From Promicromonospora sp049532985 (lineage in GTDB: Bacteria; Actinomycetota; Actinomycetes; Actinomycetales; Cellulomonadaceae), in assembly GCF_049532985.1 (NCBI RefSeq), contig NZ_CP186693.1, positions 4,216,001 to 4,280,000 of the forward strand: a stretch of 64,000 bases of DNA, read 5' to 3'. Positions 56,740-64,000 of this stretch are shown piece after piece (position 1 is the stretch's first letter; each line of letters opens with the position of its first letter). The position numbers and the translations under genes were made by a program. Under the pieces are notes generated by a model. That model was given only the letters and a program-made list of their open reading frames with translations, was not told the origin of the DNA and ran no database searches.

Positions 56740-56745
56740 TCAGCC
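56403..56745. repeat. GTCAGCC(C)G / CCAACC(C)AG minisatellite
   Basis: The left half is degenerate tandem copies of GTCAGCC, GTCAGCCCG or GTCAGCCGG, drifting to CCGATCGGCCC. The right half is CCAACCCGG or CCAGCCCAG copies. Unit length is about 9-10 bases with interruptions. The left boundary follows the hairpin; the right boundary reaches the menD stop. Confidence 0.75.
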
Positions 56746-58500
56746 CCGACCGCCACTCCCCGCCGCCTCCGTGATGCGCCGCACCAGGTCCCGGGTCTCC
56801 GCCAGCCGGTCCGCGCGAGACACCCGGACCTCGATCACCTGGACGCCGTGGCTCGGCGCCTGGAGCGCGTGCCGCAGGGTCGGCACGTCCTTGACGAGCT
56901 GGTGGTCCACCCCGTAGCCCGCGCAGAGCTGCGCCAGGTTGGCCCCGTGCGGCGTGCCGAACACGCGCTCGAAGGTGGCGCTCGCGGCGCTGCCGGTCGC
57001 GGCGAGCGCACCGTGCTCGAGGGTCGCGAAGATCGACCCGCCGTCGTCGTTGACCACGACGAGCTCCAGGTCCACGGGCGGTTCGTCGGGCCCGCGGAGC
57101 AGGCCGCCGACGTCGTGCAGGAACGTGAGGTCGCCCAGCAGCGCCCGCGTGCGCAGGCCTCGCCGTGCGGCGGCGAGGGCCACGCCCAGCGCCGTCGACA
57201 CGGTGCCGTCGATGCCGGCGAGCCCCCGGTTGGCCAGCACGGCCGGGCCGGGACCGTCGAGGCCGAGCACGAGCTCCAGGTCGCGTACCGGGTTGGACGA
57301 GCCGACAACGAGCAGGTCGTCCGGGCCGAGCACCGCCGCGACGGCCCGGGCCACGGACAGCGCCGTCGGACCGCCGAGCACCGCGTCGTCGCAGGTCACC
57401 TCGTCCAGGACCCGGGCGGCACGGGCGCCGGCGTCGCGCCAGCGCTCCAGGAAGTCGCTCGGCGGCGCGCCCGTCTCCTCGAACCAGGGCGCCGCAAGGC
57501 CGGGCAGCACGACGGTGGCGTTGCGGGCGGCGTCGGGCCACGGACCGGCACCTGGCGCGACCACGGTGACCGTCACGCCCGCGCGGCCGAGGAGCCGCTG
57601 CACGGGCCGGGACAACGTGGGCCGGCCGAGGACGACCACCTGGTCGATGTCTCCCGCCAGGGCGTCGGACGTGAGCAGCGCGCGGTACCCCGCCACCGCG
57701 TTGGGGCCGCCCACCGCACCGGACGACGGCTCCGCGAACAGCGGCCAGCCCTGCGCCTCGGCGAGCCGGCGCGCCTGGGACCCCGCGCCGTCCCCGGCCA
57801 CGACCACGGTGTGTGCCGGGTCGCCCAGCAGCGCGGGCGACCCGGCGTCCTGGAGCGCCGCGGGGATCACGAGCGGCGGGTCGGGCTTCGGGTAGCCCTC
57901 CTGAGCCGTGTCCCCGGGCAGTCCCGGCAGGGGGTCCGACGGCGCGAGCGGGTCCCGGAACGCCAGGTTCAGGTGCACCGGCCCGGGATGCCCCGACCGG
58001 AAGCCCAGGGCCGCGCTGACAGCGCGTGCCGTGACGTGCCGCAGGTCACGGAGCTCCGGTTCGCCCGCGGCCGACGGCGCCGGCACGTCCACGGCGAACC
58101 GCACCGCCGAGCCGAAGATGCCCACCTGGTCGGTCGTCTGCGACGCCCCTGTGCCGCGCAGCTCGTGCGGCCGGTCGGCGGTGAGGAGGATCAGGGGCAG
58201 ACCGGTGTGGCTCGCCTCCAGCACGGCGGGGTGCAGATTGGCCACGGCCGTACCCGACGTCGTCACGACGGCGACCGGTGCACCCTCCGCACCCTTGGAC
58301 AGGCCCAGCGCGAGGAACGCGGCGTCCCGCTCGTCGACCCGCACGTGCAGCGTGATGCGGCCGGTATCGGCTGCCTCGGCGACCGCGTAGGCCAGGGGGG
58401 CGCTGCGGGAGCCGGGGGCGAGCACGACGTCCTGCACACCCTGGCGGACCAGGGCGGCGACCAGTGCGCGGGCGGAGGCCACGGCGGGCGGGATGGTCAT
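56740..58500 (-). CDS. menD: SEPHCHC synthase (menaquinone pathway, ThDP enzyme)
   Basis: 586 residues from the ATG at 58500, overlapping the menC stop by 4 bases. It has the three-domain ThDP-enzyme layout: LAPGSRSAPLAYAVAE and RVDERDAAFLALGLSKG at the N-terminus with the catalytic Glu, LTADRPHELRGTGASQT, and a C-terminal cofactor motif GDLTFLHD ... VVVNDDGGSIF. It joins isochorismate and 2-oxoglutarate. With menC and menF nearby the assignment is firm. The stop at 56740 lies at the edge of a minisatellite, so expansion there could alter the 3' end of the transcript but not the protein. Confidence 0.96.
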   Translation of the reverse strand: MTIPPAVASARALVAALVRQGVQDVVLAPGSRSAPLAYAVAEAADTGRITLHVRVDERDAAFLALGLSKGAEGAPVAVVTTSGTAVANLHPAVLEASHTGLPLILLTADRPHELRGTGASQTTDQVGIFGSAVRFAVDVPAPSAAGEPELRDLRHVTARAVSAALGFRSGHPGPVHLNLAFRDPLAPSDPLPGLPGDTAQEGYPKPDPPLVIPAALQDAGSPALLGDPAHTVVVAGDGAGSQARRLAEAQGWPLFAEPSSGAVGGPNAVAGYRALLTSDALAGDIDQVVVLGRPTLSRPVQRLLGRAGVTVTVVAPGAGPWPDAARNATVVLPGLAAPWFEETGAPPSDFLERWRDAGARAARVLDEVTCDDAVLGGPTALSVARAVAAVLGPDDLLVVGSSNPVRDLELVLGLDGPGPAVLANRGLAGIDGTVSTALGVALAAARRGLRTRALLGDLTFLHDVGGLLRGPDEPPVDLELVVVNDDGGSIFATLEHGALAATGSAASATFERVFGTPHGANLAQLCAGYGVDHQLVKDVPTLRHALQAPSHGVQVIEVRVSRADRLAETRDLVRRITEAAGSGGRG

Positions 58501-59477
58501 GCGTCCTCCAGGATGCGGGTCAGGCGGTGGTAGCGGGCGAGCCAGCGTTCCGCCGTCGGGCCGTCGGCGGGCGCGGCCGCGAGCGCCGACGGCGACGGCT
58601 CGGGGCGCCAGACGGGGAGCGCGCCGTCGACGGGGAGCAGGGGGTGGTCGACGACGTCGTGCACCAGGAGCTGCGACGTCGCGAGCCCGCAGGCGTAGGG
58701 CAGCTCGGGAAGGGCGGCGGCGAGCGCGACGCCGGCGGCGATGCCCACCGAGCTCTCCAGGGCGGACGAGACGACGACGGGCAGCCCGACCTGTTCGGCG
58801 AGGTCGAGGCAGGCACGGACGCCGCCGAGGGGCTGGACCTTGAGGACCACGATGTCGGCGGCCTCCTGGCGGACGACCCGCATCGGGTCGGAGGCGCGGC
58901 GGATCGACTCGTCGGCGGCGACGGGCACGTCCTGCTTGCGGCGCACCAGGGCCAGCTCGTCGACGTCGGCGCAGGGTTGTTCGACGTACTCCAGACCGCC
59001 GGCCGCACGGTCGATCTCGGAGAGGTGGGCGAGGGCCTCGTCGGGGGTCCAGGCGGCGTTGGCGTCGACGCGGATCGCGCCGTCGGGTCCGAGCGCCTCG
59101 CGGACCGCGGCGACCCGCTCCGCCTCGGCACTCACCGGTTCGAGGGTGCCGTCGGGGCCGCGCTGGGCGACCTTGACCTTGGCGGTGCGGCAGCCGCCAG
59201 ACGCGAGCACGATCTCGCGCGCCCGCTCGGGGCCGACGGCGGGGACGGTCACGTTCACCGGGACGCTGTCGCGGACGGGCGCGGGCCAGCCGGTGAGGGC
59301 TGCCTCGTGCGCGGCGCGCAGCCAGGTGGCCGACTCCTCGTCGGCGTAGTCCCAGAACGGGGACAGCTCGCCCCACCCGGCGTCACCGCGCAGGAGCACG
59401 CCGTCGCGCACGTCGATCCCGCGGAACCGGGTGCGCAGGGGCGTGGACCAGACGAGGGGTTCACCGATCAGTGGCAC
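58497..59477 (-). CDS. menC: o-Succinylbenzoate synthase
   Basis: 326 residues, GTG start at 59477. An enolase-superfamily barrel: the catalytic Lys pair sits in TAKVKVAQ, metal ligands lie in VDANAAW, EQPCADVDE and ADESIR, and the second catalytic Lys is in ADIVVLKVQPLGG. It dehydrates SHCHC to o-succinylbenzoate. It overlaps menD by 4 bases and follows a hexapeptide-repeat gene by 25 bases, so the three are likely one transcript. N-acylamino acid racemase is the usual confusion in this family; the context argues for MenC. Confidence 0.94.
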   Translation of the reverse strand: MPLIGEPLVWSTPLRTRFRGIDVRDGVLLRGDAGWGELSPFWDYADEESATWLRAAHEAALTGWPAPVRDSVPVNVTVPAVGPERAREIVLASGGCRTAKVKVAQRGPDGTLEPVSAEAERVAAVREALGPDGAIRVDANAAWTPDEALAHLSEIDRAAGGLEYVEQPCADVDELALVRRKQDVPVAADESIRRASDPMRVVRQEAADIVVLKVQPLGGVRACLDLAEQVGLPVVVSSALESSVGIAAGVALAAALPELPYACGLATSQLLVHDVVDHPLLPVDGALPVWRPEPSPSALAAAPADGPTAERWLARYHRLTRILEDA

Positions 59478-59502
59478 GCCCCCAGGCTAACGACCTGGGC
59501 GG

Positions 59503-60105
59503 CTACATCGCCTCGGGCAGCACCTCGTCGTCCCGGTGTGCGCCGTAGAGCTCCGACTGGCGCCGCATCAGCTCGCGCATCGACACGTCCCGCCCCACCC
59601 CGTAGACGGTGCCGGGGAAGTCGAGCTCGCGCTGGATCGCCCAGATCTCCTCGTGCCGGTCCGGCGGCAGGATCTGCGCCGGGTCGCCCACGGCGACCCA
59701 CCCGATCGGCACGGTCGCGCCGGGGGCCAGGACGGTGTTGACCTGCACCACGCCGTTGATCCGGACCTCCGCACCCCTGCCGATGACGCTCCCGGGGAAC
59801 AGCGAGGTACCGGTCGCGACGAACGCCTCGTCCTCGACGGTGCTGCCGTTGACGTGGGCGTGCGGGCCGACCATCACGGCGGACCCGATCCGGGCGGGAT
59901 GCCCCAGCCGGCCCCGGACGAGCGCATTCTCCATCACGACGGTGTCCGCGCCGATGACGACGGCGCCGTCCTCGGCGGTCAGGACGGCACCGTGGAGGAT
60001 CCTCGCCCCGGCGGCGACGCGGACGTCACCGACGAGGGTCGCCGACGGGGCGACGTAGGCGGAGGGGTCGATCGACGGTTCGAGACCGCGGTGGCGGATC
60101 AGCAT
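59503..60105 (-). CDS. Left-handed beta-helix (hexapeptide repeat) protein, gamma-carbonic-anhydrase-like without zinc ligands
   Basis: 200 residues from the ATG at 60105 (AGAGGAA ribosome site); a 300-residue frame is unsupported. Hexapeptide repeats cover about 10-130 (for example VGDVRVAAGARI, VIGADTVVMENALV, IGRGAEVRINGVVQV), with a helical C-terminus. The layout matches the gamma-carbonic anhydrase/YrdA group. The canonical GHxxxLHG loop reads GPHAHVNG here and the third ligand region ends ALVRG, so the zinc histidines are not in place. A CO2-hydrating role is doubtful; an acyltransferase-like or structural role is possible. It is first in the menC-menD transcript. Confidence 0.8.
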   Translation of the reverse strand: MLIRHRGLEPSIDPSAYVAPSATLVGDVRVAAGARILHGAVLTAEDGAVVIGADTVVMENALVRGRLGHPARIGSAVMVGPHAHVNGSTVEDEAFVATGTSLFPGSVIGRGAEVRINGVVQVNTVLAPGATVPIGWVAVGDPAQILPPDRHEEIWAIQRELDFPGTVYGVGRDVSMRELMRRQSELYGAHRDDEVLPEAM

Positions 60106-60159
60106 GGGGTTCCTCTCGTCGTGCGGGTGTGGAAGATGGTACGTCCGTAAATCGAACGA

Positions 60160-60172
60160 TAGAGTGCGTTTT
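60160..60172 (+). promoter_or_regulatory. Promoter of the MNT-like gene, leaderless layout
   Basis: TAGAGT (60160-60165), 7 bases, then the ATG at 60173. The AT-rich patch around it is shared with the divergent hexapeptide gene, whose start is only 67 bases away. Confidence 0.5.
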
Positions 60173-60808
60173 ATGAAACAAGGATCACCGCTGCTCCTGC
60201 CCTTGCTGCGCACCCGTGTCCAAGGAGACATTCTCGCTGCCGTCCTTCTGGATCCGGAGCACGAGCAGAGCCTCACCGACATCGCACGCCTCGTGGGCAC
60301 CTCACGGGTCACGGTCCTGCGTGAGGTCGACCGTCTCGAGGCCGCAGGCCTCGCCTCCACCCGTCGCCTCGGCAACACCCGGCTTGCTCGCGCCCGGACG
60401 GACAATCTGGTCTACGCTCCTCTAGCAGAACTTCTGGCTGTGACCTTCGGGCCGCTGGCGGTGCTCCGCAGCCTTCTCACCGAGATCGACGGCATCGAGC
60501 ACGCCTTCATCCACGGGTCATGGGCTGCGAGGTACAGCGAGCGCCCCGGGTCGGTCCCGGGAGACATCGACGTGCTGGTGATCGGCGAGCCCGATCGAGA
60601 TCAGCTCGCCGACGTCGTGGAGGAGGCCGAGAAGAAACTCCGCCGGGAGGTCAACGTACGTCGTGTTTCCACCACTGCGTGGACTGACGACGAGGGTCCG
60701 TTCAAGCGGACGATCCTGAGTTCGCCGACCGTCGAGCTCGTCGAGAACGAAGGAGTATCACGTGGCAGGGACCACGACGGGGAGCCGCTGGCCGATCGGG
60801 GAGCCTGA
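60173..60808 (+). CDS. Winged-helix plus MNT nucleotidyltransferase protein (toxin-antitoxin type)
   Basis: 211 residues. Residues 15-75 form an ArsR/MarR-like winged helix (SLTDIARLVGTSRVTVLREV). Residues 105-200 are a minimal nucleotidyltransferase with HGSWAARYSE and D131-I-D133 (GDIDVLVIG), the GS...DxD active site. Such proteins pair with HEPN proteins in MNT-HEPN modules, where the transferase modifies and silences the HEPN RNase. The next gene overlaps by 47 bases and is HEPN-like. The fused winged helix suggests it also represses its own promoter. GC is a little lower here than in the flanking genes, hinting at acquisition. Confidence 0.82.
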   Translation: MKQGSPLLLPLLRTRVQGDILAAVLLDPEHEQSLTDIARLVGTSRVTVLREVDRLEAAGLASTRRLGNTRLARARTDNLVYAPLAELLAVTFGPLAVLRSLLTEIDGIEHAFIHGSWAARYSERPGSVPGDIDVLVIGEPDRDQLADVVEEAEKKLRREVNVRRVSTTAWTDDEGPFKRTILSSPTVELVENEGVSRGRDHDGEPLADRGA

Positions 60809-61151
60809 GATCCAGAACCTCCTCGACGAGGGCGAGCTACAACTGGTCGCGCCGTCCGAGGAACACTCGGGGTTCCTGCTCGACCAGGCGGACGTCCACC
60901 TTGCCTCGGCCGCCAAGCTGGTGGACGACGATCCGTCGGGTGCTCTGGCCATGCTGTACGACGCCGCACGGAAAGCCATGACGGCGCCCCTGGCACGACA
61001 AGGGCTGCGCCTCCGGCGCCACGACTCCGAGTACCCAGGTGTCGAGACACCGACCATCACATCCGAAGAGGTAACTCTGGCCCTGGCCGACGCGCGCGAG
61101 ATCGTCGACGCCATGAAGGTGTTCGTCCCCAACGTCGGCCCCTGGCGCTGA
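60762..61151 (+). CDS. HEPN-like small helical protein, partner of the MNT protein
   Basis: 129 residues from a GTG at 60762 with AAGGAG 7 bases upstream, which sets the start inside the preceding gene. It is all-helical. DQADVHLASAAKLVDDDPSG and MLYDAARKAMTAPLARQGL resemble HEPN proteins of the kind annotated beside nucleotidyltransferases. The usual Rx4-6H RNase motif is not exact: GLRLRRHDSEY gives Arg-x3-His. It may be a divergent toxin or a non-catalytic HEPN. Function rests on context and overall resemblance. Confidence 0.72.
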   Translation: MAGTTTGSRWPIGEPEIQNLLDEGELQLVAPSEEHSGFLLDQADVHLASAAKLVDDDPSGALAMLYDAARKAMTAPLARQGLRLRRHDSEYPGVETPTITSEEVTLALADAREIVDAMKVFVPNVGPWR

Positions 61152-61174
61152 ACCTGCCCGGCACCAGGCCGAAC

Positions 61175-61187
61175 TAGGCTTGCGCAC
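61175..61187 (+). promoter_or_regulatory. menB promoter, leaderless layout
   Basis: TAGGCT (61175-61180), 7 bases, then GTG at 61188; no ribosome site precedes the GTG. Confidence 0.5.
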
Positions 61188-62141
61188 GTGAGCACCAGCA
61201 CCGATCTCCCCCGTCAGGTCTCCGAGACGTTCGACCCGCAGCGCTGGCGCACGGTCGCCGGGTTCGAGGACCTGACCGACCTCACCTACCACCGGGGTGT
61301 GGACCGCAGCGGCCCCGAGCCGCGCGACCTGCCCGTGGTGCGCGTCGCGTTCGACCGGCCGGAGGTGCGCAACGCGTTCCGCCCGCACACCGTGGACGAG
61401 CTGTACCGGGTCATGGACCACGCCCGCATGACGTCCGACGTCGGCACCGTGCTGCTCACCGGCAACGGCCCCTCCCCCAAGGACGGGGGCTGGGCGTTCT
61501 GCAGCGGCGGCGACCAGCGCATCCGCGGGCGCGACGGCTACCGCTACGCCGACGGCGAGAACGCCGACTCGATCGACCCCGCCAAGGCCGGCCGCCTGCA
61601 CATCCTGGAGGTGCAGCGCCTCATGCGGACCATGCCCAAGGTCGTGGTCGCGGTCGTGGACGGCTGGGCCGCCGGCGGCGGGCACTCCCTGCACGTGGTC
61701 GCCGACCTCACGGTCGCCTGCCGCCAGCACGGGAAGTTCAAGCAGACCGACGCCGACGTCGGCTCCTTCGACGCCGGCTACGGCTCCGCCTACTTCGCCC
61801 GCCAGCTCGGGCAGAAGCGGGCACGGGAGGTCTTCTTCCTGGCCCGCGAGTACTCCGCCGACGACGCCGAGCGCTGGGGTTCCGTCAACGAGGTCGCGGA
61901 GCACGACGACCTGGAGGGCCTGGCCCTGGAGTACGCGCGGATCATCGCCGGCAAGTCGCCGCAGGCCATCCGCATGCTCAAGTTCGCCTTCAACGCGGCC
62001 GACGACGGGATCGCCGGCCAGCAGGTGTTCGCCGGCGAGGCCACGCGGCTGGCGTACATGACGGACGAGGCGGTCGAGGGCAAGGAGGCGTTCCTGGAAC
62101 GGCGGGAGCCGGACTGGTCGGGGTTCCCGTACTACTACTGA
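61188..62141 (+). CDS. menB: 1,4-Dihydroxy-2-naphthoyl-CoA synthase
   Basis: 317 residues, of the longer actinobacterial type. Crotonase fold: RPEVRNAFRPHTVDELYRV, GWAFCSGGDQRIRGRDGY, GWAAGGGHSLHVVADLT with the oxyanion hole, QTDADVGSFDAGYG with the catalytic Asp, and the C-terminal DWSGFPYYY. It closes the second ring of naphthoquinone from o-succinylbenzoyl-CoA. menE, the ligase that makes its substrate, is not in the window. It is transcribed alone and converges with the ABC gene. Confidence 0.96.
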   Translation: MSTSTDLPRQVSETFDPQRWRTVAGFEDLTDLTYHRGVDRSGPEPRDLPVVRVAFDRPEVRNAFRPHTVDELYRVMDHARMTSDVGTVLLTGNGPSPKDGGWAFCSGGDQRIRGRDGYRYADGENADSIDPAKAGRLHILEVQRLMRTMPKVVVAVVDGWAAGGGHSLHVVADLTVACRQHGKFKQTDADVGSFDAGYGSAYFARQLGQKRAREVFFLAREYSADDAERWGSVNEVAEHDDLEGLALEYARIIAGKSPQAIRMLKFAFNAADDGIAGQQVFAGEATRLAYMTDEAVEGKEAFLERREPDWSGFPYYY

Positions 62142-62184
62142 CGGCGTGGCCGCCGACCCGGCAACCCCGGCTGCGACCGTCGCC

Positions 62185-63957
62185 TCACCCGTCGTCGTCC
62201 GCCACCCCGCCGTCCGGCCCCACCGGGACCGGCTCCGCGGCGAGCCGCACGTCCCGCGCGCCGAGCGCCCGCGCCAGCTCGTCCGGCCCGGCGAACAGCA
62301 CCGCCCCCGGGTACGCAGCCAGTAAGCCTGCAAGCCGCTCCCGGCCCTCGGCGTCCAGGTCGCGATCGAGGTCGGCGACCAGGAGCAGCGGCGGCTCGCC
62401 GTAGATCGCGCGAGCCAGCGCGAGGCGGGCCCGCTCGTCGACGGTCAGCGGCTCCCCGCCGGCGCGCAGCACGGTGCGGGCACCGTCCGGGAACCGGCCG
62501 ACGTCGAGACCGACCGCGGCGAAGACCGTGTCGGCCGTGGCGTCGTCCAGGTCGGGGCGGCGGTAGCGCAGCGCGCGTCGCAGGGTCCCCCGCTCGAACA
62601 CGGCGCCCCGGGCCGCGAGCCCCACGAGCGCACGGCCGTCCGACGGCGCGACGGCACGGACGTTCCGTCCGTCCACCCAGAGCTCGTCGACGGCGCCGGC
62701 CGGCGGGAGGTCGAGGCCCGTCACGCGCCGCATCAGGCGCAACGGCGCCTCCGGGTCGTCGCCGGTCAGCCGGATCCGGTCGCCGGGGCCCGCCTGCAGC
62801 GGAGCGGAGACCGGCACGAGCCCGGGGACCACCAGGTGCACCCGGCCGGCCCCGTCCGCGCCGTCGGGTAGGTCGGCCGACGCCGCCGCGCTGCTCGCGC
62901 GCTCGTGCTCCGCGCGCCGCCGGGCGGCATCGGCGAGCGCCGGGCCGAGCACCGCGCGGGCGGCCAGGTACGTCTGGCGGTACTCGACGATGCGGCCGAG
63001 GTCGACGATCGGCGTCGACGCGAGCCCGGCCATGGCCATCGCGGCCACCGTGACGGCCGGGTCCAGGCCGCGCACCACGCCGACGGCGGCCACGGCGAGC
63101 GTCGCCAGCAGCGCCGCGACGGTTCCCCCGGCCCGGAGCGCCCCGACGGTCACCGAACGGTCCACGGCGCGGTCGACGACGTCGGCTGACGCGGAGTCGA
63201 TGTGTCCCAGCTCCCGGCCGGCGCCGTGTGCGGCGATGATGCCCTGTGCGGCGCCGACGGTGTCCGCGATGCGGGTGGCCATGCGCCCGCGGGCCTGGCG
63301 CAGGCGCCGCGACTTCAGGTACGCCGTGCGGGCCCACGGCACCATGACGGCGGCCAGGACGGCGAGCGGGAGCAGGAAGCCGACGCCGAGGAACGGGTCG
63401 AGCACGGTGAGCCCGATCGCGGAGCCGGCGATCAGCGGGATGCCGGACATCAGCGGCGCCACGCCCTGCGACACCCAGTTCCGCACGCTCGCGAGGTCGT
63501 TGGTGGTGCGGGCCACGGTGATGCCGAGGTGGGTGCGACCGCCCGGCGTCAGCTCGGACTCGACCAGCTCGCGGCGCAGCTCGCGCACGTAGTCCTGGCC
63601 AAGCCGTTCCGCGGCGATACGTTCCTCGACGCGCAGCCCGCCGACGGCGACGGCCGTCGCCACGATGCTGACGACCGCCACGACGATCGGCCACGCGCTG
63701 CCCGGGCGGAGCTGCGTCAGCGCCCAGGCCCCGACCGCGCCGAGGGCGCCCTGCCCGAGCCCGAGGGCCACGAGCCCGGCCACCCAGGACCGTCGCGCGC
63801 CGACGAAGACCCGCGGCAGCGCGCCGGCCTCGGCACCAGGGGCCCTGCCGGACGACGTGCCAGGGGCCGTGCCAGGCTCCGTGCCAGAGGCCGTGCCAGA
63901 CGCCATGTCGGGCGCCGTCTCAGGCACCGTCTCAGGCCCTGTGTCAGGCGACCGCAT
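62185..63957 (-). CDS. ABC half-transporter with degenerate nucleotide-binding domain
   Basis: 590 residues from the ATG at 63957 (a GTG at 63975 would add six). An N-terminal stretch of Gly/Thr/Pro/Glu-rich repeats precedes a six-helix exporter-type membrane domain (about 50-330). The C-terminal ATPase half is recognisable by order, but its motifs have decayed. The P-loop position reads LTGDDPEAPLRLM instead of GxSGSGKST. The signature reads LTVDERARLALARAI instead of LSGGQ. Walker B reads LLLVADLDRDLD with no catalytic Glu, and the H-loop His is missing. It probably works with a catalytic partner; a reading frame ending just upstream could be that partner. Substrate unknown. Confidence 0.82.
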   Translation of the reverse strand: MRSPDTGPETVPETAPDMASGTASGTEPGTAPGTSSGRAPGAEAGALPRVFVGARRSWVAGLVALGLGQGALGAVGAWALTQLRPGSAWPIVVAVVSIVATAVAVGGLRVEERIAAERLGQDYVRELRRELVESELTPGGRTHLGITVARTTNDLASVRNWVSQGVAPLMSGIPLIAGSAIGLTVLDPFLGVGFLLPLAVLAAVMVPWARTAYLKSRRLRQARGRMATRIADTVGAAQGIIAAHGAGRELGHIDSASADVVDRAVDRSVTVGALRAGGTVAALLATLAVAAVGVVRGLDPAVTVAAMAMAGLASTPIVDLGRIVEYRQTYLAARAVLGPALADAARRRAEHERASSAAASADLPDGADGAGRVHLVVPGLVPVSAPLQAGPGDRIRLTGDDPEAPLRLMRRVTGLDLPPAGAVDELWVDGRNVRAVAPSDGRALVGLAARGAVFERGTLRRALRYRRPDLDDATADTVFAAVGLDVGRFPDGARTVLRAGGEPLTVDERARLALARAIYGEPPLLLVADLDRDLDAEGRERLAGLLAAYPGAVLFAGPDELARALGARDVRLAAEPVPVGPDGGVADDDG

Positions 63958-64000
63958 GACCGTCCCCGACCGCACCCAGCACCCCGGCTGCCGGCCGCAC
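63944..64000 (-). CDS. Possible C-terminal end of an upstream gene (cut by window edge)
   Basis: The frame ending in a TGA at 63944-63946 is open to the window edge and would give a tail AAGVLGAVGDGHAVA. It overlaps the ATG of the ABC gene by 14 bases. Heterodimeric ABC exporters are usually encoded as adjacent, overlapping genes, so a catalytic half here is plausible. Nothing in 18 codons can prove it. Confidence 0.3.
   Translation of the reverse strand: MRPAAGVLGAVGDGHAVA

Noticed and set aside
56403..56745. Possible CRISPR array or repeat-protein gene in the GTCAGCC tract
   Set aside because: Units are 9-10 bases, drift in sequence and have no unique spacers. Frames through them give simple repeats without start signals, and no cas gene is near.
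59503..60105. Serine acetyltransferase (CysE) for the hexapeptide protein
   Set aside because: It is too short, lacks the CysE N-terminal helical domain, and has the gamma-carbonic-anhydrase-like C-terminal helix and repeat layout.
62142..62184. Terminator between menB and the ABC gene
   Set aside because: The 43-base convergent gap shows no stem longer than about 5 bp.

Overview
The window is chromosomal DNA from a high-GC Gram-positive actinobacterium. The gene content and codon bias look like the Micrococcales, most like Cellulomonadaceae or Promicromonosporaceae; this is inference from style, not from a search. There are 41 confident protein-coding genes, one partial at the left edge and one doubtful partial at the right edge. 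I see no rRNA, tRNA, CRISPR array or transposase.

Positions 1-28059, all on the minus strand, form a surface-fibre and phospho-signalling locus. In transcription order it holds three tandem giant membrane-anchored proteins of about 2,020-2,045 residues (Ig-like shaft, fibronectin type III domains, four-cysteine tip). These are followed by a MoxR AAA ATPase, a DUF58 protein, a transglutaminase-fold membrane protein, an RDD-FHA protein, a PP2C phosphatase, an FHA protein and the start of a Ser/Thr kinase. The inventory matches the PFNA cluster named in Bifidobacterium (kinase, fn3, AAA-ATPase, DUF58, transglutaminase, FHA, PP2C). Here the fn3 gene is triplicated, and the transglutaminase domain carries Asp where the catalytic Cys should be.

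Positions 28234-28820 hold a mazEF-type toxin-antitoxin pair. Positions 28837-47638 (minus) carry a complete 14-subunit complex I operon, nuoA-nuoN. It is led by a menJ-like menaquinone side-chain reductase and ends with a long-chain polyprenyl diphosphate synthase. Upstream lies a near-consensus Rex (NADH/NAD+ sensor) operator. menG is just upstream on the same strand and menF diverges from it. Quinone synthesis, quinone modification and the main quinone reductase are therefore adjacent and probably co-regulated.

Positions 50312-54113 hold a secreted DUF6230 protein and a DUF6114 membrane protein with an unusual long secreted-looking extension, a divergent TetR regulator, and a GNAT acetyltransferase. 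An HtrA-type protease follows at 54218-56077. The next 662 bases are non-coding and carry a long palindrome and a GTCAGC-type minisatellite. Then come menD, menC and a hexapeptide-repeat protein (minus), an MNT-HEPN-like pair and menB (plus), and an ABC half-transporter with a degenerate ATPase domain (minus).

Two themes recur. At least six genes that start a transcript have a TANNNT box 6-7 nt before their start codon, the layout of leaderless mRNAs. Long perfect intergenic palindromes sharing a TTGCC(T/G)CGAG(G/A)TCGG core occur three times.
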